Shown here one piece after another: positions 34,681 to 46,745 of a stretch of DNA of 64,000 nucleotides. The stretch comes from Periplaneta americana (taxonomy: Eukaryota; Arthropoda; Insecta; Blattodea; Blattidae): positions 1,725,501 to 1,789,500 of the forward strand of contig NW_027185502.1 in NCBI RefSeq assembly GCF_040183065.1, read 5' to 3'. Each line of letters starts with the position of its first letter. Positions within the stretch are counted from its first letter, which is position 1. The notes beneath the pieces are model-generated. The model was not told the DNA's origin and did no database searches. It saw only the letters and a list, made by a program, of their open reading frames with translations. The translations under genes and the position numbers were made by a program.

Positions 34681-35004
34681 TTATACAAGCATGCGAAAAA
34701 TACGTGTTAGCATTACTTTATGTAATTTCTAGTAAAATCGATAAAATACATAGCTATGCTCACAACATTATATTTTAACCATAAAATGCTTACAAAAATT
34801 CCAAAAATATTACTTGGATGGGTACAGTTTTCTATGGATTCTTCTTTTTACTTCAACGTAGTTGTAAACATGCCGATTCTTTCTTCTACCATGCTCAACT
34901 AGAAAGCAGTAACCAAAAACGCCACCAGAGGACAAGTAGCGCTAATAGTTTCCTGCAAATCGCTAGTGGTACAATATAGGAACGATACAATATAGCCAAC
35001 TCTC

Positions 35005-35008
<4 letters not shown>

Positions 35009-35073
<65 letters not shown>
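35009..35073. repeat. (AT)n microsatellite
   Basis: Uninterrupted AT tract of about 65 bp. Confidence 0.97.
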
Positions 35074-35077
<4 letters not shown>

Positions 35078-35235
35078 GCCGAACATTGAAATAAACCTAG
35101 CACAAAATGATCTAAGGAGTACTATATATTTCGAACTGTATTGAATTTTCGGGAAATTTTTAAATCTGAGCAATTTTCCCCTCATTTAGGCATCTTTGCA
35201 AAGTTTCAAAATTTCATAATAACAAAACATTTTAT

Positions 35236-35463
35236 TCAGCAACGCTTTTTCTTAATCAGAATTAATATTATGGAAAAGTACAAGTGACAATGGAGTTTTG
35301 TATAATGCCTCTTTATGGTGCTAATATGAAACCCTTTAAGTACTTTAGAACATAAACGTATTAAATTTTCTTCCTGTGCACAACAAAATAATTTCTCTTC
35401 CCATTCTTCTACAATTATTCGTTTTGTTGCACTCTTTACGTTTAATGGTTTTGAAACAGACAT
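35236..35463 (-). pseudogene. hAT-like N-terminal zinc-finger fragment
   Basis: 75 codons: SKPLNVKSATKRIIVEEWEE, then KLFCCAQEENLIRLCSKVLK, then STIKRHYTKLH. The order (R-x-F-x-x-x-W) then C-x2-C-like then N/T-[IL]KRHY-x3-H is the N-terminal BED-type finger of ZBED5/GTF2IRD2-like hAT proteins. The first Cys of the pair is not conserved (Arg-Leu-Cys). Only the N-terminus is present. Confidence 0.6.
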
Positions 35464-35929
35464 GCTGATCGCCAGTTACAACTACTTGTCTATCCTGCAG
35501 AAGTCTGACATAAACTGCCGCTTGCCGACCGCTGCACTAGACTGTGCACCAATAAGCCTGGCTTAAATCCCAAATCTATCCGCAGCGCATACGACGAGAA
35601 GGCTACTGTTGATAGTAATTCGTCCGTCTGGCGGCCTTGGTGCTATTCGACAGGAGTAGGCAACGTGCCGGTACCAGTTTTCCCTTCTCTTTTCCTCATC
35701 TCCGTCACCATCATCACACATTCCCTACACTGCACTAACATGAACACTTACATTATACCCTAGCACACAACACAATTGTCCACAGTTATACATCATACAT
35801 AGCGTGGCCCGCCGAAGTGGTGTACAATTTGAAAAATTGATCACAGCCCTGCCATCTATACGCAATATGTGAAACCTAAATCACGCAAGTGAAGTGGGTA
35901 GGCATTGGATACACACATTTCGTTATTGT

Positions 35930-36710
35930 GTACCTTTTTATTTACACAATATGTTTAAAATAACTACCCTGCTGTTTTGCACAAAGCACTAAATGCCTCA
36001 AAGTTTTCTTGCACCCTCGACAGCATGAAGGGAGAGATATTTTCACTTGCTTCCCTAATTCTTATCACAATATTATCCCTGTTTTCGAGTAGAGTTTCGT
36101 AAATATTATAACCCAATTAGTCCCACAAAAGATATTCATGGACGTGAAATCCGGCGATCTTGGTGGCCACTCATGTAAAGGAATGTTAAGAGCAATCCAC
36201 CGACAATGTTAGTTTCTATTTAAAAAGTTTGAACAGGTGGTCTTGTTCCGTGAGCTGGATGACCATCGATTTGGAAGATAATACTCGGTAATATATTAAG
36301 AGAGACATAATCGAGTAACACACCAAAATGCTGGGTCAGAAAGGCCGAATACAGTGGGCCGTTACTGTTTTCATCGATAAAATAGGCCCAATAATCTGGT
36401 CGTTTATGATATCTCTCGTAACGGTGATGAGAAAGGGGTCTTGAATGTGCACCTGCTTCCTACTATGTGGATTGGCGTCTACGTAGTGGTGTTATTTGCG
36501 ATGGTTGATTTTGCCCTCACTCCCGACTGTGCACTCATCTGTCCATAAAATTGTCTTACGAAGTTTTGATCAATATCTACTTCAAAGATACCCTAAAAAT
36601 TCCATAGTGTTATTGTGGTAATGATTTGGAAACCAACCTGCTTCACAAACCACATGCAAAATTCTTCGTGATGATGGTCATAGTCACTAGTTTCCAGCCT
36701 GAGTTGTGTG
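35930..36710 (-). pseudogene. mariner-like (WTDE family) transposase, heavily decayed
   Basis: On the minus strand, broken frames give ILWTDECTVGSEGKINHR (first Asp block) near 36550, then YVDANPHS near 36480. A DGHPAHGTRPP-like block (second Asp) follows near 36250 and IPLHEWPPRSPDFTSMN (third acidic block) near 36150. The order and spacing match arthropod mariner/IS630-type transposases with W-[TS]-DE, DANPH and WPPRSPDLTPLDFFLWG motifs. Many stops and shifts. No terminal repeats assigned. Confidence 0.7.
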
Positions 36711-36719
36711 TCGCTCCAT

Positions 36720-37264
36720 TGTCATTTAACTTGAAAACATACTAAACACAATATAATGATCAACATAATCAATTGTTTTCTTGTAAAAACAACAAAGAAA
36801 GTAACTAAGCCCCATTGTCATTTAACTTTAATACGTATTAAACAAAATATGAGATGTGAACGAAACGAAATACTACTGTAGGCCTATACTGCTAGTTTTA
36901 ATTGTTTTGTTGTTGTTGATGGCTCTCGGAGTTTCTTTTATTGACTCCTCGGCCTCTTCTGCAGCAGTCACTGAGCAATCTTTAACGAATTCCTCATCTT
37001 TTAGCTATAAGCCAGGATATTCGATAACTTGCGCGTAATATTTTCTGTCGAGAGGTTTCATTCTGGGGTGCATTTGACTCCGATTTCAGTTCATTAGGCC
37101 TAAGTCTACATTCTCTCTCCAATCCTAAGAGAAATAGATTTAAAAATATGTTACAGAACTGATGAAATCGAATCAAGTAGGCCTAATATGCACTCATAGT
37201 TTTAAATAAGTAAGTTCAGTTCCAGATGCTTAATAAAATAATAACTAAACCCCGAACATACCAT
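36720..37264. other. No recognisable gene
   Basis: A 60-codon plus frame (36856-37038) has a hydrophobic stretch LLVLIVLLLLMALGV, but no start context or homology supports a gene. The motif CCATTGTCATTTAACTT is repeated at about 36716 and 36812. Confidence 0.4.
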
Positions 37265-37278
37265 AAACATAACTTGTT

Positions 37279-37467
37279 TTATATCTTTTCACAGATATTA
37301 CGAAAATATCTTTTAAAATTGCAAATAAATACCTGTAAATCATTCGCTTTATGCTTCCTATCAAAGTGGCGTTTAATATTGAAGCGTTTTATATGCGCAA
37401 TTTTAAACCCACATATTAAGCAGCAGACTTTCTTCTTTTTGTAAGTAACGGAAATTATTTCTGCCAC
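37279..37467 (-). pseudogene. hAT-like BED/C2H2 finger fragment
   Basis: 62 codons on the minus strand: KKKVCCLICGFKIAHIKRFN, then IKRHFDRKHKA. CLIC-x14-KRHF-x3-H is a complete C2H2/BED pattern as in hAT-derived ZBED5/SCAND3-like proteins. It is followed by a stop, with no transposase core. It is probably a separate insertion from 35236. Confidence 0.6.
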
Positions 37468-37969
37468 TCTTTCTGAAACTGACGTCCCGAGATCGAAGCC
37501 ATACCCGCCACTGAATGAAGCGTATCTTTACGAAGCACCAGGCGGAGGAGATGGTCGGTGGAGTGAGGCAAGGAAGCTTTGAGTGCAGTGGCCCTTCGGA
37601 GCCATTTTTTCCCATGATTGTTCTAAATACTGTCTATAATGAGAAGATCAATAATATAATAAATTAATAATATATGTATTTGCTATTTAATTCACATTTC
37701 AACAAGAAATAGGCTATAACTATGAACGTTTAATTCTATCTATTCGCTCAAATCGATGCTTAAGTAATAAAAACCTTTCTTATCGCATATTATCAATAAG
37801 TAAGCTTTGTATTTCAGCTACGTCTAAGCTGGAATACAGTTGCCTACTCTCATACTGTACCTGACGTCACAGCCCAGGGATACGTCCCGTCTGATACAAC
37901 ATAGAACCACATCTTACTCACACTCACTCTAGCCGGAACACGGTCATAGTGAGTGCTTTAAACCAGTAA

Positions 37970-38266
37970 AAAAAAGGTAAAGGTATCCCCGTAATATGCC
38001 ATGAAGGCACTTGGGGGGCATGGAGGTAGAGCCCCATGCTTTCCATGACCTCGGCACTAGAATGAGGTGGTGTCGTCGGCACCACGCTCTGACCGCCTTT
38101 TACCCTCGGGAAAGACCCGGTACTCAATTTTATAGGAGGCTGAGTGAACCTCAGGGCCGTTCTGAAAGTTTGGCAACGAAAAAAAAAATCCTGCCACCAC
38201 CTGGGATCGAACCCCGGACCTTCCGGTCCGTAGCCAACTTCTCTACCAACTGAGCTACCCAGTGAA
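37970..38266 (-). mobile_element. tRNA-derived SINE
   Basis: On the minus strand the head (38266 down) has a perfect box A (TAGCTCAGTTGG) and box B (GGTTCGATCCC), with an intervening tRNA-like segment, then a body of about 200 bp ending in a T/A-rich tail near 37970. It is not a functional tRNA because a long body follows without a terminator. Confidence 0.85.
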
Positions 38267-38569
38267 GAGTAAAAAGTCGTATTATTTACTTAACGTAACA
38301 TTTGTATTTGTGACGAGGTGAAGTGCCGAAGAAAAATTGTTCGAAGTATGAAAGGCTGGAGGACTTAATTCAGGAGTTCTGAGCCAATAATAATTTACAT
38401 TACATGTAAGTTGTGCAAAGTAGATATAAAAGTTACAAGAAAACAGTGCATTGAAAGACACTGCAATACAAAAAGGCATAGAAATATAGTTGAATGTAAC
38501 TCAAAACAAGCAGTACCATCAAACTCTGAGAGAGAGTACGATAAGAAATCCATGTTTTGCAGGGATCTA

Positions 38570-40169
38570 CAGTGAGTGTAAAAAGTATTCGCACGGTGGG
38601 TAATAAAATATATAGCAATAATAAATGTGCTTCAAATCCTATACTCTCAACTTGTTAGACATGAACATAAGTTACGCGCAAGTATACACATTCTCTGTTA
38701 TTTGTTTACATATAAACACAAAATTCATTGCACAATTCTCACAATAAACAATTACGTTTGATTAAAACACAATGATGCCAAACAAAAATAGGAACAAAAA
38801 GTATTCGCACACTGCTCACACATTAGTCAGTACCTTTTCAATTTCAATATTTCGTAAGGTAGCCCTTGCATTTTACAATAGCCTCTAACGTTCTGGGAAT
38901 AGAATTAACTAAATTTGAAGTAATACTTGCTGGAATGTTCCACTCTTGTACAATTGCAGTCTTTAGAGACTCTTTGCTGGTAATATGCCTGGTTCTAAGT
39001 CTTATTTCTAAATAATCCCAAAGGTCTCGATTGGGTTGATGTCTGGTGACTGGGGAGGTGTCTGAAGGTATGAAGGGATGTTATAGAGAATCCACAGTCG
39101 AGTATTGTGGGTCGTATGTTTGGGGTCGTTGTTTTGCATGAATATGAAATTGTTCCTGATGCCCAATTTTTGGGCGCTAGGCACTACATGATCCTTCAGA
39201 ATATCAGTGTAACGTTGGTGATCCATACTGCCCTCTACAAAAGCCAACGACTCCACTCCTGCACCCCCATACTAGTACTCAAACTCCACTGTGGGATAAA
39301 GATTTTTCTTTTCCAGTTCAGCATTTTTTTTTCTCCACACAAAACTTCTTCCATCAGACTGAACTTACTTTCATCAGTGAAAAGCATTCTGTTCCAAAAT
39401 TCTTGGGGCCGGTTAAGATTTGTTTCAGCAAACTGTAACTTATTAACTTTATGATGTAGTATTTCCTATGGGCGATTCTACCATGGCATTCGCTGCTCCT
39501 TAGGAAATTTCGGATTGTACTGTTACATACACTTATACCGAGATCACATTCAAGCTCTGCGGCACTAATATGTGGATTCTTTTTAATTTTTCGTATGATT
39601 GCTCTGCCACTATATTCGTTTATTTTTCTCTGACAGCCACTTCTCCTTAAATTTTCGTTAGAATTTCTTTCCCCGTATCTGACTATGATTCGCTTGATGG
39701 TTGACTTACCTCTATTCACAATCGTTGATATTTCACTCAGTGTTTTACATTGATTATGCAGACGAATGATAGCAGCCCTTTCTTTCTTAGAAGTTTATTT
39801 CCCTCTTAGTCCCATTTGACGTGATAGCTATATACTACTTGTGATTCTAGAATCAAACTGACTTGGAACATGCATTAGGAGTGTTTTCTTAGTACCATGT
39901 GCCTACTGCGTTCCGCATGAGTGCTTTTATTCGTAAACAGAGTTGAGTGTGCGAATACTTTTTATGCTGTAGTTTTGTTAGGCATTCAATTTATTGAACT
40001 ATGACAGAACCTACACGCAAAATTATAAAAACCCATTGTGTGTATTTGCTATGTGATGCATTATTATTATACGTGAACAGTTTATTTCATACCAAGAATT
40101 AATAGTATTTCATTTAGATCTCAATTTGTAGTAAAAACGTCGTCGTGCGAATACTTTTTACATTCACTG
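38570..40169 (-). mobile_element. Full-length Tc1-type transposon with double inverted repeats
   Basis: The left end CAGTGAGTGTAAAAAGTATT and right end AATACTTTTTACATTCACTG are terminal inverted repeats bounded by TA (38568-38569, 40170-40171). A second copy of AAAAAGTATTCGCAC occurs inside each end (about 38797 and, inverted, about 39949), 200-230 bp in. This IR/DR layout is known from some Tc1-like elements. Length is 1600 bp, with one decayed transposase gene on the minus strand. Confidence 0.92.
38844..39815 (-). pseudogene. Tc1-like transposase, inactivated
   Basis: Start ATG at 39813-39815, stop at 38844-38846, about 324 codons. The N-terminal HTH part reads ERAAIIRLHNQCKTLSEIST, then TIKRIIVRYGERNSNENLRR SG in blocks. 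MLFTDESKF is the first Asp block, QNNDPKHT the second and QSPDINPIE the third. Lesions: a stop seven codons in (MGLRGK then TAA), a frame change in the middle (about 39260-39350) and a one-base loss right after the third acidic residue (ETFGII instead of a NLWDYL-type sequence). The C-terminus continues in another frame to KGYLTKY. It would bind the element ends and cut if intact; this copy cannot. Confidence 0.88.
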
Positions 40170-40171
40170 TA

Positions 40172-40559
40172 TGTGCCATGATGGTCAATGCCAACAGCCC
40201 TTCCGCTTAATAAATTGAACAATAAACACTTTAGAGAATTTCTAGAAAAGTACAGGAAGGAAAATATATTCCAAGTGAGCCCCAACTCCGTCAGCACTTT
40301 GTACCCATACTTTTGTCACGCTGGTAGGCCCTGGCCAGCTTCGAGCTGTTGCGCCGTTAGATTATAAAGTCAGTAGTTGCTCTACTTTTATTTCAGGTTG
40401 GATGTACTCTACGAACATGCAGTAAGAACATGTTTGTCTGTCTCTTTCTCTGCTGCATCACCTGGGTTCCACCTACTATATAGACTAATTACCCGCAACT
40501 GAGTCTTTTCGTAGCTTATACTAAGCTTATCAATAAGTGTCTCCCTTTGTAGCTGTGTG
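40172..40559. other. No recognisable feature
   Basis: No ORF or repeat recognised. Confidence 0.4.
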
Positions 40560-40567
40560 GATACTGC

Positions 40568-41418
40568 CAGTGGCGTAGCATGAAATTTTGAGCAGGGGAA
40601 GCTAACTCAAGTTGTCTTTCATGCAATGTGAGAAAACGTATTACAAAAATACAGTCTTAAAATAAATAGTACCCGGTAGTCAATTTCAAGTCAGCAGTCG
40701 AAGATTGGTTGGAACATCGTAAGTAACACCAATAAGGCATGACCTCAAATGATACGTAATAAAATACGATTTCACGGTTTACACATATCTCTTAACAAAT
40801 AGACACGTATACTTATAACATTAGCTCACTCCCTGTCATACTTAGAGAAATCACAATATTAGTATCATTACGTAAGTATGCGTCTGTCTTTTGGTTGTGT
40901 CCTTCATTCACAGCAAGGGAGTCGGTCATTTGTTTTTTAAATCACACTTTTGTTCGTAAGTCAGTCTTGATAATACAATTGTCCTAAAAAATTCAAGTAA
41001 ATTAGTGTCAGGAACTGTTATTTCACTCATTATTTATTATATCAGCCACAATGCACACTAACACTTCAACTGAACACAACTGACGAATAGGGATAACTCG
41101 GAAACTACTTATTTTAAATGTTAAAGCTAGCTTCTTTTCGAACCTTGCGACTAGGGTAGCTTAGTTAGAAGGGATGGAAAATCTGCGGGGTGGATTACAC
41201 AGAAGAAACCGGTCTGCTTGGAAGCTGGTGTGTGCAGGCTTCTTGTTTACTGCTGCATCACAAATAATCCTGAGCTGCCGCATCACAATATTTAACGCGT
41301 AAATATAAATTCTATTAAAATTAATAAATAATTTTCTCCATAAACTGCAGGTTTATTATGAAATTATTATTAACTGGGGAAGCTAAGCTTTTTAGCTTAC
41401 ATTGACGCTACGCCACTG
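40568..41418. mobile_element. Non-autonomous hAT element with perfect 8-bp duplication
   Basis: Terminal repeats CAGTGGCGTAGC and GCTACGCCACTG (perfect, 12 bp). A subterminal GGGGAAGCTAA lies near both ends, and the second copy, unlike the termini, is direct. GATACTGC flanks both sides (40560-40567, 41419-41426). Length is 851 bp with no transposase. Confidence 0.92.
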
Positions 41419-41426
41419 GATACTGC

Positions 41427-43683
41427 AAGTGGTTTTCAACACAGGACTGAATATTCATCCGCTGTCTTGTTATTGCTCTGTGTTATCTCTGCGGTGGCCC
41501 TGCGTCATGCCGATACCGTGATAGGAAGGTCCGAATGTGTCCACACTATCCGTAGTGGTGTGTAAGTCGGAAAAAAGCGGAGGTTTAGCGGAATAAGGAA
41601 TAAGTTCATCTAAGTGTAGGATTTCCCCGAATTGCGATAGACCACTTCTTCACATATTTGACCACCAAATCACGACAGCAGGCAGTGAAGGTAGACTAAA
41701 AGGTGAAAATCTGCCTATCTGCCAGTCTTCTTTCAGAGCAGACCGCAATTATGCGGCAATATTATGCATGGTACGTGAAGCAAAATTCTCGTAGTTGAAA
41801 TATTATGATATATCAGTATTGTTTACGTACAGAGTAGAAAGTAACTAATATAAAGTAACTAGAAAATAAATGACCTGGGCCGGCTTTAAGCCGTTTGGGC
41901 CGATTTATCCCATTTGGACCCCACGCCTATGGAGGCCTCGCAATGATTTTTATTCTCAGAACTTATCTGCGGATACTATAGGAAAATGCGCAGCAGGTCT
42001 GGAAGTGGCAATGACAGAAGTGACAGTAGAACAGACACAAGAATAAGTGAATAACATAAAGTTGCTAATTTAAATGGTTACAGGTTTGTGGAGTGAGGTA
42101 CTGAAGACAATAATTCTTTCAACTGAAATTAAAATCCGCATTATTTTATTTTTATTGCTCTTCGGATCTTTCGGATCCTAGTGATTGTTGCGAAAGAAGA
42201 AAAGTTTTTCCAAGCTTAAAAAGATCAAAACTTATTTGACATCAAAGAAAAGAAATACAATCCAACAAAGGTATCATTTTGACATATCGTATTATTGAGC
42301 AAAATTATAAATAAATAAAAATTATAAGCAGACAATAAGGAATAATAATAACAATAACAATAACAATAATAATTTTAGTTGGTGTGAAATTAAAAGAAAT
42401 AAAACTGTGATTCGTAATTCTCCAAGAACAACCGATATCTTTAGACTAACAACTGGACATAAGTCCAGTATCTCTTCGGAATTAGGGTTTATACTATACT
42501 TCTCCATAACGTGTTCTCTGTAGGGAAGAAGATTCAACTATGAACTTATTAAACTGCACAGCTCTCAACATTTCAGAAAATAAAAGTTGTTAATAAAATC
42601 GCAGATGTTTACTGGTATATTAGAAAATTAATGAGGAAAATCCAATGTTGCATGTACCTGAATAATTACTATTTGAGATCAGTAATGCAGCAAGAAGGTT
42701 TGGACAATTTGATAAATTTTATTCTGTCCATTGAATATGAAAATTACCTGGAGATTGTTAAATTTAGACAAGATTCTGAAAGTCCTTGAAGACAACTTTT
42801 CCACATTGAAGGCAGTAATATTAATATGTCTTTTTATTATCTATTCATATGTAGTGGTAGGGCTAATGAGAGTTAATAGAAATAAAAAATATAAATTGCT
42901 TCGTAATAATGATGTTCTTACATTTTTATTAAAAAGAAGTGTAATATTTTCACAGAGAATATAATAAGTGATTTTCTACCTATTTATACTATTCAAAGAA
43001 CCGTAATCATCATATCACATAGTTTGTTTACAGGTACGTTTAATTTGCACTAAGTCACAGCCTTTTTCTAAATGCATATTGATTGATTTTCTTTGAATTA
43101 TACATTACTACTGGCTTGTGCAGCAAATGCTGCAAACTAAGTTAATTAGAAGTTCAAATTAAAATTTTTACAACTTTATTTCCAATGAAGAATACCAGAC
43201 ACTTTTGAAGTTATTTGCTTCCACGATAATGAAACATACCCCTCTGAATGGTTTTCTTCATGCTAAATACTTTTTATTGAACCTATACGTCATCAGTTCT
43301 TGAGTTTCAATGAGACAACGCAGGTAACAAAGTCAGGACGATCAGTCCGTTTTTCATGTGGAAGTGAAGCAGCAGGCCTAGTTATTTCAGGTCATTGCGG
43401 ATTGCAGGTGAGAGTTATGAAAATACCAGATTTGCCATGCTTTCCAATAATAGACATAGCGTCTTGGTATAGCTACTGCATGTTTCGTGAACTACCTTGA
43501 AATGTAGAGGGTAAAATCACTTTTTCCTGCTAAGAGATCTTGCTAAAGTGATCGGGACACTACAACATTTTGTAGGCCTCTTGTTTTATCAGTAAGTAAT
43601 ACCTTTTGGTCTTCCGTTAGGCATTGTAATTTTTGCGTTTCCTCCAGATATTACTCAAGAGAATCACAAACATTAATATCTAC
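41427..43683. other. No recognisable gene
   Basis: About 2.3 kb. Frames of 66-77 codons at 42322-42537 (minus), 42731-42964 (plus) and 43300-43500 (plus) have no family features. A short (AAC/AAT)n stretch lies at 42342-42372. Confidence 0.4.
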
Positions 43684-44185
43684 ATCACTTACATACAAAT
43701 GGCTTTTAAGGAACCCGGAGGTTCATTGCCGTCCTCACAAAAGCCCACTATTGGTCCCTATCATGAGCAAGATTAATCCAGTCTCTACTATCATATCCCA
43801 CCTCTCTCAAATCAATTATCATATTATCCTCCCATCTACGTCTGCCTCCCTCAAGGTATTTTCCCTTAATTTCTTCCAACTAACACTCTATATGCATTTC
43901 TAGATTAACCCATACGTGCTACATGCGCTGCCATCTCAAACATCTGGATTTAATATTCCTAATTAAGTTAGGTGAAGAATACAATGTGTGCAGTTCTGCG
44001 TTGTGTAACTTTCTCTATTCTCTTATAACTTCATCCCTCTTAGCCCCAAATATTTTCCTAAGCATCTTATTTTGAACATACTTAATCTCTCGTCCTCCCT
44101 CAAAGTGAGAATCTAGGTTTCACAACCATAAAGAACATCCGGTAGCATAACTGTTTTATAAATTCTAACTTTCATCTTTAAATAT
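43684..44185 (-). pseudogene. LINE ORF2 3' fragment (4519 family)
   Basis: On the minus strand the sequence runs from a RIYKTVMLPD-like block and YGCET near 44120 through KYVQNKMLRKIFGAKRDEVI, a NAELHTLYSSPN-like block and a R-R-W-E-D-N block, to the family 3' end (CTCCGGGTTCCTTAAAAGCC) and an ATTTGTATGTAAGTG tail at 43684. Multiple frameshifts. The 5' end at about 44185 lies close to where the 3068 fragment starts. Confidence 0.8.
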
Positions 44186-44649
44186 CTACACCACACCACC
44201 ATTAAATATACTATCGAAAAGACCCATACCACTTGATTAATAACTACATAAATATTTCATTTCAATAACAATATTGTTATATATTACTTAAGTTTTGTAT
44301 AGACTACTATATAGCCGTCACTCAGTAAATAGTATAGAAATAAAGACCTAACTTCAAATATTCTGTACGCCTACTTATATAAACCTAAAAGATTTCATCA
44401 TCAATAAAGCATTAATCTGTATAATTAGTGACAAATACATCATGGCATTCACTATAATAATATTTCATTTTTAATTATAATGTCATCAAACATTCCTCAG
44501 ATTTGTAGTTTTTAATATCCAATACATAGACAGCTGTACTCAGAAAATTACACACCAGACACACTGACCTGAAAATTCTTTTTAGTAAGTCTTGAAGTTT
44601 TTGATTATCAACGTTACAGAAACATTCTGAAAAATGTACACAAATGAAG

Positions 44650-44885
44650 ATCGAAAGTCGCCCTGGGTGGCTAAGTTAGTATAGGTCTTAGCGCTGGCCT
44701 TCTATGTCCGAGGTTGGGGTTCGATCCCGGCCCAGTTCGATGGCATTAAAGTGTGCTTAAATGCGACAGCCTCATGTCACTAGATTTAGTGGCATGTAAA
44801 AAAAATCCTCTGGGATAAAATTCCGGCTCACCGGAGACGCTGATATAACCTCGGCAGTTGCGACAGTCGTTAAATAAACCATAAT
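44650..44885 (+). mobile_element. tRNA-derived SINE
   Basis: The head has box-A-like TGGCTAAGTTAGTATAGG and a perfect box B GGTTCGATCCC. The conserved body follows: TGGCATTAAAGTGTGCTTAA, ATGCGACAGCCTCATGTCAC, CACCGGAGACGCTGATATAA and GTCGTTAAATAAACCATAAT. The body blocks are of a widespread insect SINE type (recognised from memory). Confidence 0.8.
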
Positions 44886-45208
44886 TTTAAAGATCGACAT
44901 ATTGGAATTATGATGTGAGAGAATCTGAGTCATCTGAACTCTAAATATATCAGCGATTCTGCAGGTCTTAGCCTTCAAGTGATATTGTTTATTTTAGTGT
45001 GTTTGTGTTTTGTTTTATTGTGAAAACCCATTATTTCTCAAAATTCTCGACAGATGGATTATGGAAAATAGGAAAATGATGTAGGAAAATTGACATTTCA
45101 TTTAAAACTACCATTTTTTCCGAAAAAATTTTGGTTCCAAGCTTCAAAATGAGGGGTCATTTATTAAAAACTGTTCAGTCGTTTTCCCTTTATTTCAATT
45201 AGCAATTC

Positions 45209-45212
<4 letters not shown>

Positions 45213-45254
<42 letters not shown>
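45213..45254. repeat. (AT)n microsatellite
   Basis: Uninterrupted AT tract. A GC-rich segment (45265-45360) follows that I do not recognise. A tRNA-like box B on the minus strand lies at about 45525-45545. Confidence 0.9.
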
Positions 45255-45257
<3 letters not shown>

Positions 45258-45651
45258 TATAAATGTGACGCACCGTAGCTCCGTGTTCAAGGGAGCTGCT
45301 CTCGGGCAAGGGTGCAGACAGCAAGTGGTCGAAAGCGCGGGGATGCGTGCAGTGGCTCAAGTCGTGTTTTACTCAGTGGAGCGGCTTTTATATATATTTT
45401 CAAATAAAAATTTTCAATTTAGCTGCATACAAGAATTGTTATTTAATATTATGCAAATTTGGCTTTCATGTAGATGCTTCCTGTGAACCAGGCCTTAATA
45501 ATTTCAAGAGAAAAATTGTTCCGGAGCCGGGTATCTATCCCGGGTCCCTTTGCTTATCGCCCGCGGCCGAGTATATCCACACAACTCAAATGGGCTGACA
45601 AGATGCCAGAAACCCAAATTTGAGAGCACACAATTACCTATACGCTGATAT

Positions 45652-45907
45652 TACTCCAATACACCTTGCACCAAACAAATTAATTAATCGCCACGTAGGT
45701 GTTGCTGGGTATAAAATGTAACCAACAGACCTTGCACCAATGAAATTTGTAATCCCCGCGCAAGTGTTACTGGAAATGAAATATAGCCAACATATATTGC
45801 ACTAATCAAATTTGTATTCGCCGCGCAAGTGTTGCTGGGAATCCAATATAATTATACAACAAACACCAATCAAATTAAATAATCGCCGCGCAGGTCCTGA
45901 TGGGAAT
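45652..45907. repeat. 64/65-bp satellite, block 1
   Basis: Four to five monomers with the core CACCAATNAAATTTGTAATC then GCCGCGCAAGTGTTGCTGGG. The outermost (left) monomers are the most diverged, as expected at an array edge. The block breaks off inside a monomer at 45907-45915, where the P-like element begins; block 2 continues at 48786. Confidence 0.92.
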
Positions 45908-46150
45908 AAAATACCACAGTCTATTATATACAACTGCGAAGCTTGAGGTGTTTTTTTGCAAATCTCGTGATAAAGCGATCCAAGCGGTTAGCAACTAGAA
46001 ACAATAGACTGTCCATGGTCGACTTTGGACTGTGTCGTATTTCTATCGAGTGCTAGCTCGTTGCGTATTTCACATTGATGCTTGTGAAATGTTCGTTATT
46101 GGTTATAATGAAAATGTTAATGGCTAAAATATAATAATTGGAATAATAAT

Positions 46151-46300
46151 ATGGGACAAGGAGGAGACGTTTGTAGTGCTACAAATTGTAGCAACAGTAA
46201 GAGAAAGAGGCCAGAGTTATCCTTTTTCCGATTTCCGAAAGATTCAGAAAGGTTCCTGGGTTTCCACAAGAATGCTGTGCAGAAACAAAACTGTTAATTT
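46151..46300 (+). pseudogene. THAP zinc-finger exon, decayed
   Basis: From ATG 46151: MGQGGDVCSATNCSNSKRKR, then PELSFFRFPKDSER. C-x-A-x2-C, a Lys/Arg stretch and SFFRFPKD are the start of a THAP domain (C2CH finger that binds transposon ends). After SER the frame shifts by one base (GSWVSTR in the next frame). The later Cys and His ligands are not clean. In P-type elements this domain is the N-terminus of the transposase, and its position 235 bp inside the left end fits that. Confidence 0.8.
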
Positions 46301-46440
46301 GAAGTTCTTTGTGACTGTTAGAATACATTATATCCTTAAATTTCACAATGAAATGTTTCAGTCTAACCGACCGGTTAAAGTTCTGTCACTTAGGCCGCTA
46401 AATTTCCAGAGAAATAAAGGTTAGATCTACTTTTTTTTCA

Positions 46441-46745
46441 GAGGATATATTTTTAATTGTAGCTATCAATTTTGTTATTATTTTTATGTGTTATTTCACT
46501 AAAGACGTAGAAAAAATTAAGTTTGTTTTAATGAAATTTATTGATCACGTTTTATTTTCAATTCTAGTGGGATTATTATTGCTTAGGCCTACTCTTTTCT
46601 TCAAAGGATATGTTTTTAATTATAGCTGTTTATTTTGTTGTTATGTTTATTTGTTGCTTTACTAGAGACGTAGAAAAAGTCTGTTACAATAAAATTTATT
46701 GATCACGTTTTATTTCCAATTCTGGTGTGATTATTATTGCTTAAC
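46441..46745. repeat. Tandem duplication, about 163-bp unit
   Basis: The blocks GGATATATTTTTAATTGTAG, GACGTAGAAAAA, TTTATTGATCACGTTTTATT and GGGATTATTATTGCTTA in the first unit recur in order from 46604. It lies inside the P-like element, downstream of the THAP exon. Confidence 0.85.

Noticed and set aside
37970-44885. Possible functional tRNA genes because of perfect A and B boxes (38266 minus, 44655 plus).
   Set aside because: No acceptor stem pairing or terminator follows. Conserved SINE bodies continue downstream.
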